Shown here: piece after piece, positions 1-9,645 of the stretch | Numbering within the stretch: the first letter of the stretch is position 1 | How the letters are laid out: every line of letters starts with the position of its first letter | Source: Streptomyces peucetius | GTDB lineage: Bacteria > Actinomycetota > Actinomycetes > Streptomycetales > Streptomycetaceae | NCBI RefSeq assembly: GCF_025854275.1 | Contig: NZ_CP107567.1 | Location: 1,426,001-1,490,000 of the forward strand | Length of the DNA: 64,000 bases | Direction of reading: 5' to 3' | The notes under the pieces: model-generated | Database searches by the model: none | What the model was told of the DNA's origin: nothing | The model's input: only the letters and a program-made list of their open reading frames with translations | Program-made: the position numbers and the translations under genes

Positions 1-1046
1 CACCTCGCGGTAGCGCATGTCGACCAGGTCCCGGTCCTCGCCGACGGAGCCGTACCTGCAGACCCAGACGTCGTTGATGGCGACGTTGAGCTGGTCGGGC
101 TCGAAGGCGGCCTTGGTGGTGCCGATGGCGGACAGGACACGGCCCCAGTTTGGGTCCTCGCCGTGGATGGCGCACTTGAGCAGGTTGTTACGGGCGATGG
201 AACGGCCGACCTCGACGGCGTCGTCCTCGGTGGCCGCGTTGATCACCTCGATGCGGATGTCCTTCGAGGCGCCCTCCGCGTCGCCGATCAGCTGCCGAGC
301 CAGGTCGTCGCAGACGGCGCGCACGGCCTCGGCGAACTCGCTCTGGCCGGGGGTGATCCCGCTCGCGCCGGAGGCCAGCAGCAGCACGGTGTCGTTGGTG
401 GACATGCAGCCGTCGGAGTCGACCCGGTCGAAGGTCTGCCGGGTGGCGTCGCGCAGTGCCGCGTCGAGGGCGGCGGCCTCCAGGTCGGCGTCGGTGGTGA
501 GGACGACGAGCATCGTGGCGAGGCCGGGGGCGAGCATGCCCGCGCCCTTGGCCATGCCGCCGACGCACCAGTCGTTACCCTCCGCGACGGCCGTCTTGTG
601 GACGGTGTCGGTGGTCTTGATGGCGATGGCGGCCTTCTCGCCGCCGTGCTCGGAGAGCCGGCCGGCGGCCGTCTCGATACCGGGCAGCAGTTTGTCCATC
701 GGGAGCAGCACGCCGATCAGGCCGGTGGAGGCGACGGCGATCTCGCCGGCGCTGAGGCCGAGCACGTCGGCGGCCTTCTCAGCGGTGGCGTGGGTGTCCT
801 GGAAGCCCTTGGGGCCCGTGCAGGCGTTGGCCCCGCCGGAGTTGAGCACCACGGCGCTGACCTCGCCGCCCTTGAGGACCTGCTCCGACCACAGGACCGG
901 TGCGGCCTTGACGCGGTTGGAGGTGAAGACGCCCGCGGCGGCGCGGCGGGGGCCGGTGTTGACCACGAGGGCCAGGTCCGGGCTGCCGCTCTCCTTGATC
1001 CCGGCGGCGATACCCGCCGCCGTGAATCCCTTCGCTGCGGTCACGC

Positions 1047-1050
<4 letters not shown>
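1..1050 (-). CDS. argJ: Bifunctional glutamate N-acetyltransferase / amino-acid acetyltransferase ArgJ (3' end cut by window edge)
   Basis: ArgJ transfers the acetyl group of N-acetylornithine to glutamate (and in bifunctional forms acetylates glutamate from acetyl-CoA) in cytosolic arginine synthesis. About 350 codons are visible. The family is near 380-390 residues, so roughly the last 35 lie beyond base 1. The start is a GTG giving MSVTAAKGFTAAG, with GGAG seven bases upstream. The autoprocessing segment is clear: KGAGMLAPGLATML, with the nucleophile threonine at about residue 179. The motif NWGR near the visible end is also typical. It lies 88 bp downstream of argC on the same strand, presumably one arginine operon under the argC promoter. 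Frame, order and motif make this secure. Confidence 0.95.
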
Positions 1051-2179
<1,129 letters not shown>

Positions 2180-2186
2180 TCATCGA

Positions 2187-2225
2187 TGGCATGACTATAC
2201 GCATCCATGCAGGTTTATGCAATGA
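2187..2225 (-). promoter_or_regulatory. argC promoter with overlapping ARG-box-like element
   Basis: On the minus strand a TTGCAT hexamer (2222-2217) is followed after exactly 17 bp by TATAGT (2199-2194), a near-consensus vegetative promoter about 30 bp upstream of the argC start. The promoter is overlapped by TGCATAA, TGCATGG, ATGCGTATA and CATGCC half-sites, resembling tandem ArgR boxes of Streptomyces argC genes. ArgR would then block RNA polymerase directly. The promoter is seen in the sequence; the ArgR assignment is by analogy. Confidence 0.7.
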
Positions 2226-2328
2226 CTGGCCTGCGGCGCCCACCCGACCCGATCGGACACAGGATGTCGCGTCCGGCCTGGTGGGCGCTGCCTAGCGTGG
2301 TGATCGTCAAAAGGAAGGAGAACCGGGC

Positions 2329-3195
2329 ATGCTGGAGCGGCTGAACCAGGCCCTGGAGCACATCGAGCGCCGTCTCGACCGGACCGTGGAGGTGGACGAG
2401 CCGGCGCGCATCGCGGCCACCTCGGAGTACCACCTGCGCCGGATGTTCTCCGCGCTCGCGGGGATACCGCTGTCGGAATACATCCGGCGCCGGCGGCTCA
2501 CCCTCGCGGGCGCCGAGGTGCTCGCGGGGCGTGAGCCGCTGCTGGACATCGCGGTGCGCTACGGCTACGGCTCGGGCGAGGCGTTCGCGAGGGCGTTCCG
2601 CGCCATGCACGGCGTCGGGCCGGGCGAGGCCCGGCGCACCGGCGCCGCTCTGAGCTCCCAGCCCCGGATGGCCTTCCGCCTCGTCATCGAAGGGAGCAGC
2701 AGCATGCGCTACCGCGTCGCGGACAAGCCGGCCTTCAACGTCGTCGGCCTCAAGGCCCGGGTACCACTGGTGCATTCGGGGCCGAACCAGGCGATCATGG
2801 ACTTCGTCCGAGGGATCGAACGGCAAGCCGTGGAGCGGCTGGAGAAGCTGTCGGACCAGGAGCCGCACGGCATCGTCGCGGTCTGCGACGACCTGGACCC
2901 CAGCCGCGCCGAGGGCACCGAGCTCGACTACTACCACGGCGTGATCACCTCCGCGGCCGCCCCCGGGGGCACGACCGCCCTGGCCGTCCCGGCCGGCACC
3001 TGGGCGATCTTCACCACCTCCGGGCCGGCACCGCAGGCCGTCCAGGAACTGTGGCGGGACGTTTTCACCGAGTGGTTCCCGTCGAACCCGTACCGCAGCC
3101 GCCCCGGCCCCGAGATCCTGCGGACCCGTCTGTCGCCGGACGGAACCGAGGCCGACGCCGAACTGTGGCTCCCGGTGGGGCCCGAGCTGGGCTGA
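2329..3195 (+). CDS. AraC-family regulator with GyrI-like effector domain
   Basis: A 288-residue cytosolic transcription regulator of the Rob type. The N-terminal 110 residues hold the two AraC helix-turn-helix motifs ([21 protein letters not shown] and [14 protein letters not shown]). The C-terminal half (about 125-288) is a GyrI/effector-binding-like domain ([20 protein letters not shown] onward) that in relatives binds hydrophobic cationic drugs. The ATG follows AAGGAAGGAG. It is transcribed away from argC with about 160 bp between the starts. No transporter or efflux gene sits next to it, so its target cannot be read from context. Confidence 0.9.
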   Translation: MLERLNQALEHIERRLDRTVEVDEPARIAATSEYHLRRMFSALAGIPLSEYIRRRRLTLAGAEVLAGREPLLDIAVRYGYGSGEAFARAFRAMHGVGPGEARRTGAALSSQPRMAFRLVIEGSSSMRYRVADKPAFNVVGLKARVPLVHSGPNQAIMDFVRGIERQAVERLEKLSDQEPHGIVAVCDDLDPSRAEGTELDYYHGVITSAAAPGGTTALAVPAGTWAIFTTSGPAPQAVQELWRDVFTEWFPSNPYRSRPGPEILRTRLSPDGTEADAELWLPVGPELG

Positions 3196-3234
3196 ACGAC
3201 GTGCCCCAGCCCCGGGGGGCGGGCGCGTGCGAGT

Positions 3235-3264
3235 GCTTCGGCCGGCCCGGAAGGCGGCCGAAGC
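3235..3264. terminator. Hairpin downstream of the AraC-type regulator
   Basis: Perfect 10-bp arms GCTTCGGCCG / CGGCCGAAGC around a 10-base loop, 40 bp after the stop codon of the AraC-type gene and 78 bp before the next start. There is no U-run, as is common for Streptomyces terminators. Confidence 0.5.
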
Positions 3265-3341
3265 GCTCCGTCACAGCGGACCGGATCTGCTCTCGGCAGA
3301 TCGGGTGGGGCGGCCGCCGCTCCCGGTGCTTGGGTGTCGGT

Positions 3342-4328
3342 ATGGAGATCTTGGTTCTTGGCGGAACGGCATGGGTGGGCAGGGAGTTGTCGCGGCAGGC
3401 GATGGAGCGCGGCCATCGGGTGACGTGCCTGGCCCGCGGCGAGAGCGGGGACGTCGCGGACGGAGCGACGCTGGTCGCCGCCGACCGGCGCGACCCTTCG
3501 GCGTACGCACCGCTGCTGGAGCGTGCCTGGGACGCGGTCGTCGAGGTGTCGTGGCAGCCGGGGTTCGTCCGTGCGGCGCTGGACGCGCTGGGCAGCCGGG
3601 CGAGGCACTGGACGTACGTCTCCTCCGTCAGCGCCTACGCCTCCCACGCCGCGCCGGACGCGGACGAGTCCGCGCCCCTGCTGGCCCCCACCGGGCACGA
3701 CGAGGCCGACCGGGCGGTGTACGGCGAGGCGAAGGCCGCCTGCGAGCAGGCATCGACGGCCTCCGTGGGCGACCGCCTCCTGATCGCCCGCGCCGGCCTC
3801 ATCGGAGGTCCCGGCGATCACAGCGGACGCTCCGGCTACTGGGTGGCCCGGGCCGCCCGTGACCCGCGGGGACCGGTGCTGGTACCCGACGCGCCGGCAC
3901 TGCCGACGCAGGTGGTCGACGTGCGGGACCTGACCGCCTGGCTGCTCGACGCAGCCGAGAAGGGGACGACCGGCACGTACGACGCCGTCGGCCCGGTCGT
4001 CCCGTTCGCACGGTGGATCGAGCTGTCCCGCGCCGCCGGGGGGCACACAGGGGCGGTGGTCACCGCCGACCCGGCCTGGCTGCTCGCGAACGACGTGGCC
4101 CAGTACATGGGCGACGAGTCGCTGCCCATGTGGCTGGCCGACCCGGCCTGGCTGGGGTTCTCGGCCCGGAGCGGGTCGGCGGCGCGTGCGGCGGGCCTGC
4201 GCCATCGACCTCGCGCGCAGTTGCTGGCGGACACCCTGCGGTGGGAACGCGAGCAGGGCCTGGACCGGGCACGACGCGCCGGCCTCAGCGCCCGTCGTGA
4301 GCGCGAGTTGCTCGACGGCCTCGGCTGA
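3342..4328 (+). CDS. NAD-dependent epimerase/reductase family protein
   Basis: A 328-residue cytosolic extended-SDR protein. The start chosen is the ATG giving [18 protein letters not shown]. The reading frame is open further upstream, but the GGTxxVG nucleotide-binding loop must sit at the N-terminus and no family-like sequence precedes it. A YGEAK tetrad-like YxxxK motif is near residue 127, with YVSSVSAYA before it. The C-terminal third is a substrate-lid region typical of isoflavone-reductase or sugar-epimerase-like proteins. No SD is obvious. It converges on the DUF5997 gene. Substrate unknown. Confidence 0.85.
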   Translation: MEILVLGGTAWVGRELSRQAMERGHRVTCLARGESGDVADGATLVAADRRDPSAYAPLLERAWDAVVEVSWQPGFVRAALDALGSRARHWTYVSSVSAYASHAAPDADESAPLLAPTGHDEADRAVYGEAKAACEQASTASVGDRLLIARAGLIGGPGDHSGRSGYWVARAARDPRGPVLVPDAPALPTQVVDVRDLTAWLLDAAEKGTTGTYDAVGPVVPFARWIELSRAAGGHTGAVVTADPAWLLANDVAQYMGDESLPMWLADPAWLGFSARSGSAARAAGLRHRPRAQLLADTLRWEREQGLDRARRAGLSARRERELLDGLG

Positions 4329-4384
4329 GGCTCTCCGCTCTCCGCCTCCCCGCGCGAACACGTCCCACCGGGTCGCCGAGACCC

Positions 4385-4400
4385 GCCGGACGTGTCCGGC
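4385..4400. terminator. Short hairpin between convergent genes
   Basis: GCCGGA-CGTG-TCCGGC lies in the 139-bp gap between the convergent epimerase-like and DUF5997 genes. It is followed by GC-rich sequence without a U-run. A weak candidate for a bidirectional terminator. Confidence 0.35.
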
Positions 4401-4467
4401 GTCACCGGCCGCCGTCGCGGGGCCGGTGCAGGCGGGCGCGGGGCCGGTTCGGGGCGGGCGCGGTCCC

Positions 4468-4890
4468 TCAGTGCGCCTCGGGGGACCCCTCGGCCCGCGC
4501 CGCGTTCTTCGCCTTGATGCGCTCGGCCTCCTTGCGGACCTCGGCCTGCGTGGCACGCTCCTGCCGCAGCCAGCCGGGAAGCTCCCGCTTCAGCTCGTCG
4601 ATCTGCTCCGTGGTGAGCGGGTCCGTGAGCCCGCCGCGCGCGAGGCCGGCGATGGAGACGCCCAGCTTCGCCGCGACCACGGGCCGGGGGTGCGGACCGT
4701 TGCGGCGCAGGTCCTGCAGCCACTGGGGAGGGTCGGCCTGCAGCGCGTTCAGCTCGCCGCGCGTGACCACGCCCTCCTGGAACTCGGTGGGGGTGGCCGG
4801 GAGGTACACACCCAGCTTCTTCGCCGCGGTCGCGGGCTTCATCGTCTGGGTGTTCTGGTGCGACGTCATGATGTCAAGGGTATCGACCAT
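4468..4890 (-). CDS. DUF5997 family protein
   Basis: A 140-residue soluble, basic protein with the recognisable family sequence TMKPATAAKKLGVYLPATP near the N-terminus, the central PPQWLQDLRRNGPHPRPVVA and a helical, charged C-terminus. Function is unknown. It is not a known enzyme, but the middle (VVAAKLGVSIAGLARGG) could be a helix-turn-helix-like segment. The ATG at 4890 is favoured because GGAGG lies ten bases upstream. An alternative ATG at 4869 has no SD. Both SD and start lie in or next to a perfect 22-bp palindrome shared with the divergent LysR-like gene. In my recollection this divergent pairing recurs in Streptomyces. Confidence 0.8.
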   Translation of the reverse strand: MVDTLDIMTSHQNTQTMKPATAAKKLGVYLPATPTEFQEGVVTRGELNALQADPPQWLQDLRRNGPHPRPVVAAKLGVSIAGLARGGLTDPLTTEQIDELKRELPGWLRQERATQAEVRKEAERIKAKNAARAEGSPEAH

Positions 4891-4900
4891 GTTCGATACC
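4879..4900. promoter_or_regulatory. 22-bp palindrome overlapping the DUF5997 start
   Basis: Perfect 8-bp arms GGTATCGA / TCGATACC with a 6-base spacer. It covers the start codon and part of the SD of the DUF5997 gene and lies 28 bp before the divergent LysR-like gene. Size and symmetry fit an operator for a dimeric regulator. A hairpin that sequesters the ribosome site is the alternative. Confidence 0.6.
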
Positions 4901-4927
4901 TCCGACCACGACCGGTAGCCTGGCGGC

Positions 4928-5701
4928 GTGACAGGCTCGGAAACACCCCCTTCGTTCAGGCTCGCCTACGTCCCGGGCGTGACGCCGGCCAAGTGGGTGC
5001 GGATCTGGAACGAGCGGCTGCCCGACGTGCCGCTGACCCTGGTCGCCGTCTCCGCGGCCGACGCACCCGGAATGCTGCGGCGCACCGACGCCGACGCCGG
5101 GCTCGTGCGGTCGCCGATCGACCGCACCGACCTCAGCGCGATCCCTCTCTACACCGAGACGACGGTCGTGGTGGTCCCGAAGGACCACGTCGTGGCGACG
5201 GTCGACGAGGTGACCGCGGAGGATCTCGCCGACGACATCGTGCTGCACCCGCTCGACGACACCCTCGAATGGGAGCGCCTGCCGGGGCGGCCCGCGATCG
5301 AGCGCCCCGCGACCACGGCCGACGCGATCGAACTGGTGGCGGCCGGGGTGGGTCTGCTCGTCGTCCCCCAGTCGCTCGCCCGGCTGCACCATCGCAGGGA
5401 CCTGACCTACCGGCCGGTCACCGACGCTCCGGTCTCGAGCGTGGCGCTGTCGTGGCCAGAGGACGGGACCACCGACCTGGTGGAGCAGTTCATCGGGATC
5501 GTCCGCGGGCGGACCGTCAACAGCACACGGGGGCGCGCGCCGGCCGCGGCGCAGCCGAAGTCCGAGCGCCCCGCGACGGGCGGCGCCCGCCGCGGGCAGG
5601 CAGCGGCCGGCAAACCGGCGGCGAAGCGCACCCGAGCCGGATCTCCCGGCGCCAAGGGCGGCAAGGGAACCCGGCGCGGCAAACCCCGCCGCCGGTCGTA
5701 A
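4928..5701 (+). CDS. LysR-type substrate-binding-domain protein lacking the DNA-binding domain
   Basis: A 257-residue cytosolic protein. Residues about 8-200 match the periplasmic-binding-like effector domain of LysR regulators (FRLAYVPGVTPAKWVRIW, then GVGLLVVPQSLARL and VALSWPEDG). There is no N-terminal winged helix. The last 55 residues are a low-complexity Lys/Arg/Ala/Gly/Pro tail resembling histone-H1-like tails, which could replace the DNA-binding function or bind nucleic acid non-specifically. Start is a GTG without a strong SD, 37 bp from the divergent DUF5997 gene. It may act with that protein as a split regulator; this is inference. Confidence 0.8.
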   Translation: MTGSETPPSFRLAYVPGVTPAKWVRIWNERLPDVPLTLVAVSAADAPGMLRRTDADAGLVRSPIDRTDLSAIPLYTETTVVVVPKDHVVATVDEVTAEDLADDIVLHPLDDTLEWERLPGRPAIERPATTADAIELVAAGVGLLVVPQSLARLHHRRDLTYRPVTDAPVSSVALSWPEDGTTDLVEQFIGIVRGRTVNSTRGRAPAAAQPKSERPATGGARRGQAAAGKPAAKRTRAGSPGAKGGKGTRRGKPRRRS

Positions 5702-5706
5702 CCGCT

Positions 5707-5767
5707 CCGGTCGTCGTAACGGGCCCGGTCGTGACGGCTCGGGTCGTGACGGCCCAGGCCGTGCGGG
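5707..5767. repeat. Degenerate 15-bp tandem repeats between convergent genes
   Basis: About four diverged units of the form CGGTCGTGACGGC follow the stop codon of the LysR-like gene. They encode nothing convincing and lie 40 bp before the end of the convergent phosphatase-like gene. Confidence 0.45.
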
Positions 5768-5804
5768 ACGGACACGTCGTCGGTGTGCCCGCGGTGTGAC
5801 GCGT

Positions 5805-6380
5805 TCAGGCGGCGGCTTCGAGGCACAGGTGCCAGCGGCCCGGTACGCCGGTCAGTGTCACCGTCGACAGCGGCCGGACGTCGACGTTCCAGTACATCGA
5901 GGGATGCGCGCGCAGCGCGTACACGAACGCCGCCCGGACGACGGCCGGCTCGGCCACGGCGACGATGGAGCCGCAGTCCTGCGCGGGACGGGTGTCAAGC
6001 CAGCCCCCTATGCGCGAGATGAAACCCAGCAGCGGCTCCCCGCCGTGCGGGGCACTGCGCGGGTCCGCCAGCCACGCGTCGACGGCGGCGGGTTCCCTCG
6101 CGGTGACCTCGGCGAGCGTGAACCCGCGCCAGCGGCCCATGTCGCAGTCCCGCAGCGCGGGCTGCGCCAGCGGCGCGAAGCCGAGGGCCTCCCCGGTCTC
6201 CCGGCTGCGCGGGGTGGGCGAGCAGTAGCGCAGCTCGGCGGCGCTGAGCGGTACGAGGGCGTGGGCGGCGAGCTGAACCTCGTCCCACCCCGCCCGGTCG
6301 AGCGGCCGGTCGTCGTCGAAGCGCTCGGTGAGCAGGGTGGAGGTGCGCGCGGCGGCGACCAAGGTGACCCGGACACTCAT
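5805..6380 (-). CDS. Histidine-phosphatase-fold protein without catalytic histidines
   Basis: A 191-residue soluble protein that follows the phosphoglycerate-mutase-like fold along its length. CSPTPRSRETGEALG matches the second-arginine motif, DMGRWRGFTLAEV and GGEPLLGFISRIGGWL match the middle, and the C-terminal strand-helix is present. The N-terminal RHG signature is replaced by VTLVAAARTS, and the second histidine (usually SHGG) by a glutamate in VAVAEPAVVRAA. Both catalytic histidines are thus missing, so a phosphohistidine mechanism is unlikely and a binding or regulatory role is more plausible. It follows the GNAT gene by 31 bp, likely in one operon with MocR. Confidence 0.8.
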   Translation of the reverse strand: MSVRVTLVAAARTSTLLTERFDDDRPLDRAGWDEVQLAAHALVPLSAAELRYCSPTPRSRETGEALGFAPLAQPALRDCDMGRWRGFTLAEVTAREPAAVDAWLADPRSAPHGGEPLLGFISRIGGWLDTRPAQDCGSIVAVAEPAVVRAAFVYALRAHPSMYWNVDVRPLSTVTLTGVPGRWHLCLEAAA

Positions 6381-6411
6381 GGCGTGATGGTGCTGTCCGG
6401 CGCCCCGCAGG

Positions 6412-6864
6412 TCAAGGGGTCGCCGGGAGCGAGGACCGAAGGGGCAGCACCAGCCAGTCCCCGGGATTCTCCACGGCCCGGAATCCGGCCTTCTCGTAGA
6501 CGCCGTGCGCGTCGTCGGTGGTGAGCAGGATCCTGCGTACCCCGAGCGGGACGAGGTGGTCGCGTACGGCGGCGACCAGGGCGGTTCCGAGGCCGTTGCC
6601 GCGGGCGGGCCGGTCGACGTACACGTCGCAGAGGTAGGCGAAGACGGCGTGGTCGGTGACGACGCGCGCGTAGCCGGCCATCTCACCGGTCGAGGTGACG
6701 TAGGCGCCGAAGTTGAGCGATCCGGCGACCGCGCGGTCGTGCGCCTCGCGGCTGCGGCCGATGGCCCAGTAGGCGTCGGTGGACAGCCAGTGATGGGACC
6801 GGGCCACATCCAGGCGGCCGGGGTCGGTGGAGATGGTGTAGGAACCGTACGTCGTGGCGCTCAT
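6412..6864 (-). CDS. GNAT family N-acetyltransferase
   Basis: A 150-residue cytosolic acetyltransferase. The acetyl-CoA binding motif A is VYVDRPARGNGLGTALVAAV (about residues 87-106, Q/RxxGxG/A form), followed by RILLTTDDAHGVYEKAGF, the conserved motif B with its tyrosine. SHHWLSTDAYWAIGRS at the N-terminus is typical of the small YjhQ/Aac-like subgroup. Substrate unknown. It lies 32 bp after the MocR gene on the same strand and 31 bp before the phosphatase-like gene. Confidence 0.9.
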   Translation of the reverse strand: MSATTYGSYTISTDPGRLDVARSHHWLSTDAYWAIGRSREAHDRAVAGSLNFGAYVTSTGEMAGYARVVTDHAVFAYLCDVYVDRPARGNGLGTALVAAVRDHLVPLGVRRILLTTDDAHGVYEKAGFRAVENPGDWLVLPLRSSLPATP

Positions 6865-6896
6865 GGCGGGAGGCTCGCACGGCGCCGGCGGTTCTG

Positions 6897-8342
6897 TCAG
6901 GGCGTTTTCCGCGGTACGGGATCCAGCGCGGCGCGCAGCCTGCGGACGCCCTCCGCGATCTCGGCCGCGCCCGCCACGCCCGCGAAGCTCAGGCGGAGGT
7001 GTCCGGCGGGAGGTTCGGCGCAGAAGTAGGGGCGGCCGGGTGCCACGGCCACGCCCGCCCGCAGGGCGGCGGCGGCGAGAGCGGTCTCGTCGGTGCCGTC
7101 CGGCAGTCGCAGCCACAGGTGGTACCCGCCGGCGGGGATGTGGGGCAGGGAGAGTCCGGGCAGTTCGAGCCCGAGGGCGGCCGTCATGGTGTCGCGCCGG
7201 GTCTTGAGTTCGGCGGCCACGGCGCGCAGATGGCGGCTCCACGCGGGAGCGCCGACCAGTTCCAGCGCGGCTTCCTGGAGGGGGCGGGGGACGAAGAAGT
7301 TGTCGACGACGTGGATCGCGCGGAGCCGTTCGAGCACCGGACCGCGGGCGGCGAGGACGCCCACCCGCAGGCTGGGCGAGGTGGCCTTGGTGAGCGAGCT
7401 GACGTGCACGACGACGCCGTCGTGGTCGTCCGCCACCAGCGGAGCGGGCAGCGGCCCCGCGTCGTCGTGGACGAGACGGCGGGCGAAGTCGTCCTCGACG
7501 ACGAAGGCCCCGGCCTCGCGGGCGATCCGCAGCACGCCGGCGCGCCGCGCCGGTGCGAGGACCGCGCCCGTCGGGTTCTGGAAGAGCGGCTGGCAGACGA
7601 AGAGCCGGGCGCCGGTGGCCCCGAACGCCGCCGCGAGCAGTTCCGGCCGTACCCCTTCCGCGTCCACGGGGACCGGTACGGGCCGCAGCCCGGCGGCGCG
7701 GGCGATGGCGAGCATGCCCGGGTACGTGGGCGACTCGACCAGGACGGGCGCGCCGGGCGGCGCCAGCGCGCGCAGTGCGGTGGTCAGTGCCGACTGCCCG
7801 CCCGAGGTGACCAGCACATCGGCGGCGGTGACGGTGCCGCCGAGCCCGCGGGCGAACCATTCGCGCAGTTCGGGAAGCCCGTCGGTGGGCGGGCGGCCCC
7901 AGGCCCCCGGCCGGCGCCCGGCGCGGGCGAGCGCGGCGGCCATGGCCCGTTCCGGCTGGAGCGAGGGGTGCAGATAGCCGCCGTTGAACTCGACGACGCC
8001 CGGCGGCGGCGCGGCGAGGGTGACGAGGACACCGGCCGCGTCGACGGCCCTCGGTACGACCTCCGCCGCGGCGTCGGCGCTGAGGGCGACCTCCTGCCAG
8101 GATGTGTCGCCGGCGGGCGGCGCGTCGGGGCGGGGCCGGGCCCGGTAGGCACCCGCGCCGGGCCGGGTGACGACGAGCCCCTCGGCGGCGAGTTGCGCGA
8201 GCGCGCGGGAGACGGTCACCGGGGAGACCCGGAAGCGTTCGACCAGAGCCCGGCTCGACGGCAGCTTTCCACCTTCCGGGTAGCGGTTCAGCTCGCTCTT
8301 CAGCGAAGACGCCAGCTCCGCCACGCTGCTACGCTCATGCAT
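6897..8342 (-). CDS. MocR-family regulator: GntR helix-turn-helix fused to a class-I aminotransferase domain
   Basis: A 481-residue cytosolic PLP-dependent transcription regulator. Residues about 5-70 form the winged helix (GGKLPSSRALVERFRVSPVT). The rest is a fold-type-I aminotransferase with VTSGGQSALTTALRAL, the NPTG motif in FQNPTGAVLAPARR and the Schiff-base lysine in SSLTKATSPSLRVG. The start ATG overlaps the start ATG of the divergent EamA transporter by two bases. This leaves no room for a leader, and TATCCT eight bases upstream fits a leaderless promoter. MocR proteins usually control the divergently transcribed neighbour, here the EamA exporter. The GNAT and phosphatase-like genes follow closely. 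Confidence 0.93.
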   Translation of the reverse strand: MHERSSVAELASSLKSELNRYPEGGKLPSSRALVERFRVSPVTVSRALAQLAAEGLVVTRPGAGAYRARPRPDAPPAGDTSWQEVALSADAAAEVVPRAVDAAGVLVTLAAPPPGVVEFNGGYLHPSLQPERAMAAALARAGRRPGAWGRPPTDGLPELREWFARGLGGTVTAADVLVTSGGQSALTTALRALAPPGAPVLVESPTYPGMLAIARAAGLRPVPVPVDAEGVRPELLAAAFGATGARLFVCQPLFQNPTGAVLAPARRAGVLRIAREAGAFVVEDDFARRLVHDDAGPLPAPLVADDHDGVVVHVSSLTKATSPSLRVGVLAARGPVLERLRAIHVVDNFFVPRPLQEAALELVGAPAWSRHLRAVAAELKTRRDTMTAALGLELPGLSLPHIPAGGYHLWLRLPDGTDETALAAAALRAGVAVAPGRPYFCAEPPAGHLRLSFAGVAGAAEIAEGVRRLRAALDPVPRKTP

Positions 8343-8358
8343 GACAGCACAGGATAGC
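8328..8358. promoter_or_regulatory. Back-to-back leaderless promoters and operator-like site for MocR and EamA genes
   Basis: Plus-strand ATG at 8341 and minus-strand ATG at 8342 overlap. TACGCT (8330-8335) is placed as a -10 for a plus transcript starting at or next to its ATG. TATCCT (8356-8351) does the same on the minus strand. The near-palindrome GGATAGCGCTACC (8352-8364 region) overlaps the minus -10 and is a reasonable MocR binding site. Promoter calls rest on spacing alone. Confidence 0.5.
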
Positions 8359-9237
8359 GCTACCACCGACACCCCGATAGCGGTCAGCAGCGGCACCCTG
8401 CTCGCCGCGCTGGGCATCGTCGCCTTCTCCCTGACGTTTCCGTCCACGGTCTGGGGCCTCGAGAGCTTCGGCCCGTGGTCCCTGACGGCTGTGCGCGGCG
8501 TGCTCGCCGCGGCCGTCGCGGGCACGTTCCTGCTGACGCTGCGCGTACCGCTGCCGGAGCGCCGGCACTGGGCCGGCCTCGCGACCGTCGCCGCGGGCGT
8601 GGTCGTGGGATTCCCGCTGCTGACGACGCTCGCGCTGCAGACGTCGACCACCTCGCACGCCGCCGTGGTCGTGGGACTGCTGCCGCTGACGACCGCGGCG
8701 TTCGCCACTCTGCGCACCGGCGGCCGGCCGTCCCGTACGTTCTGGGCCGCGGCGCTCGCGGGGGCGGCCGTCGTGATCGCGTTCACGGTGCGGGAGAGCG
8801 GCGGGGCGCTGCACGCCGGTGACCTGTATCTGTTCGGCGCGCTGCTGGTGTGCGCCGCCGGCTACACCGAGGGCGGCCGGCTCGCCCGGCAGATGCCGGG
8901 CTGGCAGGTGATCGGCTGGGCCCTGGTGCTGTGCCTGCCGCTCGCGCTCGCCGGCTCCGCCGTGGCGCTGTCGTACGAGCCGGTCCACCTCGGCGCGCGC
9001 GGCGTGATCGGGCTGGTCTGGGTCGCCGCCGGGTCCACGTTCTTCGGTCTGTACGTCTGGTACCGCGGGATGGCCGAGATCGGTGTCGCCAGGGCCAGCC
9101 AGCTCCAGCTCGCCCAGCCGCTGCTCACCCTCGTCTGGTCGGTGCTGCTGCTCGGCGAGGACCTCTCGCCCGCGGCCCCGCCGGCCGCCCTCGCCGTCCT
9201 GGTGTGCATCGCCGTCACCCAGCGGTCACGCAGCTGA
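8341..9237 (+). CDS. EamA/DMT-family transporter
   Basis: A 298-residue inner-membrane protein with about ten hydrophobic helices arranged as two EamA repeats, the usual form of drug/metabolite exporters. Recognisable pieces are FPSTVWGLESFGPWSLTAVR at the first repeat and LAQPLLTLVWSVLLLGEDLS near the C-terminus. The start ATG overlaps that of the divergent MocR regulator, which is its most likely controller. By analogy with other MocR-DMT pairs the substrate may be an amino acid, vitamin B6 compound or related amine. The sequence does not show which. Confidence 0.9.
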   Translation: MTAQDSATTDTPIAVSSGTLLAALGIVAFSLTFPSTVWGLESFGPWSLTAVRGVLAAAVAGTFLLTLRVPLPERRHWAGLATVAAGVVVGFPLLTTLALQTSTTSHAAVVVGLLPLTTAAFATLRTGGRPSRTFWAAALAGAAVVIAFTVRESGGALHAGDLYLFGALLVCAAGYTEGGRLARQMPGWQVIGWALVLCLPLALAGSAVALSYEPVHLGARGVIGLVWVAAGSTFFGLYVWYRGMAEIGVARASQLQLAQPLLTLVWSVLLLGEDLSPAAPPAALAVLVCIAVTQRSRS

Positions 9238-9319
9238 AGGTGCAGCGGGCTCCCCCGGCCGTAGACTCGACAACACGGACCATTCGACACATCGAGCCGC
9301 TTCGAGGAGGTCACTCCCG

Positions 9320-9511
9320 ATGCAAGCGAACGTGGGCGACACGCTGCTGGTGCACGGCAGGACCGTGGGACAGCACGACAAGGTCGCCGAAGTCGTCGAG
9401 GTACTGGGGCCCCAGGGCAATCCACCGTTCCGCGTCCGCTTCGAGGACGGGCACGAGGCGCTCCTGTCCCCCGGCCCCGACACCGTCGTCAGGCACCACG
9501 AGAAGACCTGA
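9320..9511 (+). CDS. DUF1918 domain protein
   Basis: A 63-residue soluble protein with the family core GDTLLVHGRTVGQHDKVAEV followed by FRVRFEDGHEALLSPGPDT. It is predicted to form a small SH3-like beta barrel. The ATG follows GAGGAGG at nine bases. Function unknown. It stands alone between the EamA gene and a convergent hydrolase-like gene. Confidence 0.88.
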   Translation: MQANVGDTLLVHGRTVGQHDKVAEVVEVLGPQGNPPFRVRFEDGHEALLSPGPDTVVRHHEKT

Positions 9512-9528
9512 CTCCGCCCCCTCTCCGG

Positions 9529-9560
9529 ACCAGGGCCGGGCCGGCGGGCCGGACCCTGGT
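9529..9560. terminator. Hairpin between convergent DUF1918 and hydrolase-like genes
   Basis: ACCAGGG / CCCTGGT arms extended inward by CCGG pairs, 18 bp after the DUF1918 stop and 86 bp from the convergent gene's end. Probably a terminator for the plus strand, possibly for both. Confidence 0.5.
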
Positions 9561-9645
9561 TGCGTCTGCGGTCGGGGCGTCCTCGGGTCGGTGCGGCTGT
9601 GTCCGGTCCGGCGCTGCGGTCGTTGCGGGTGCGGTCCGGCCGGGT

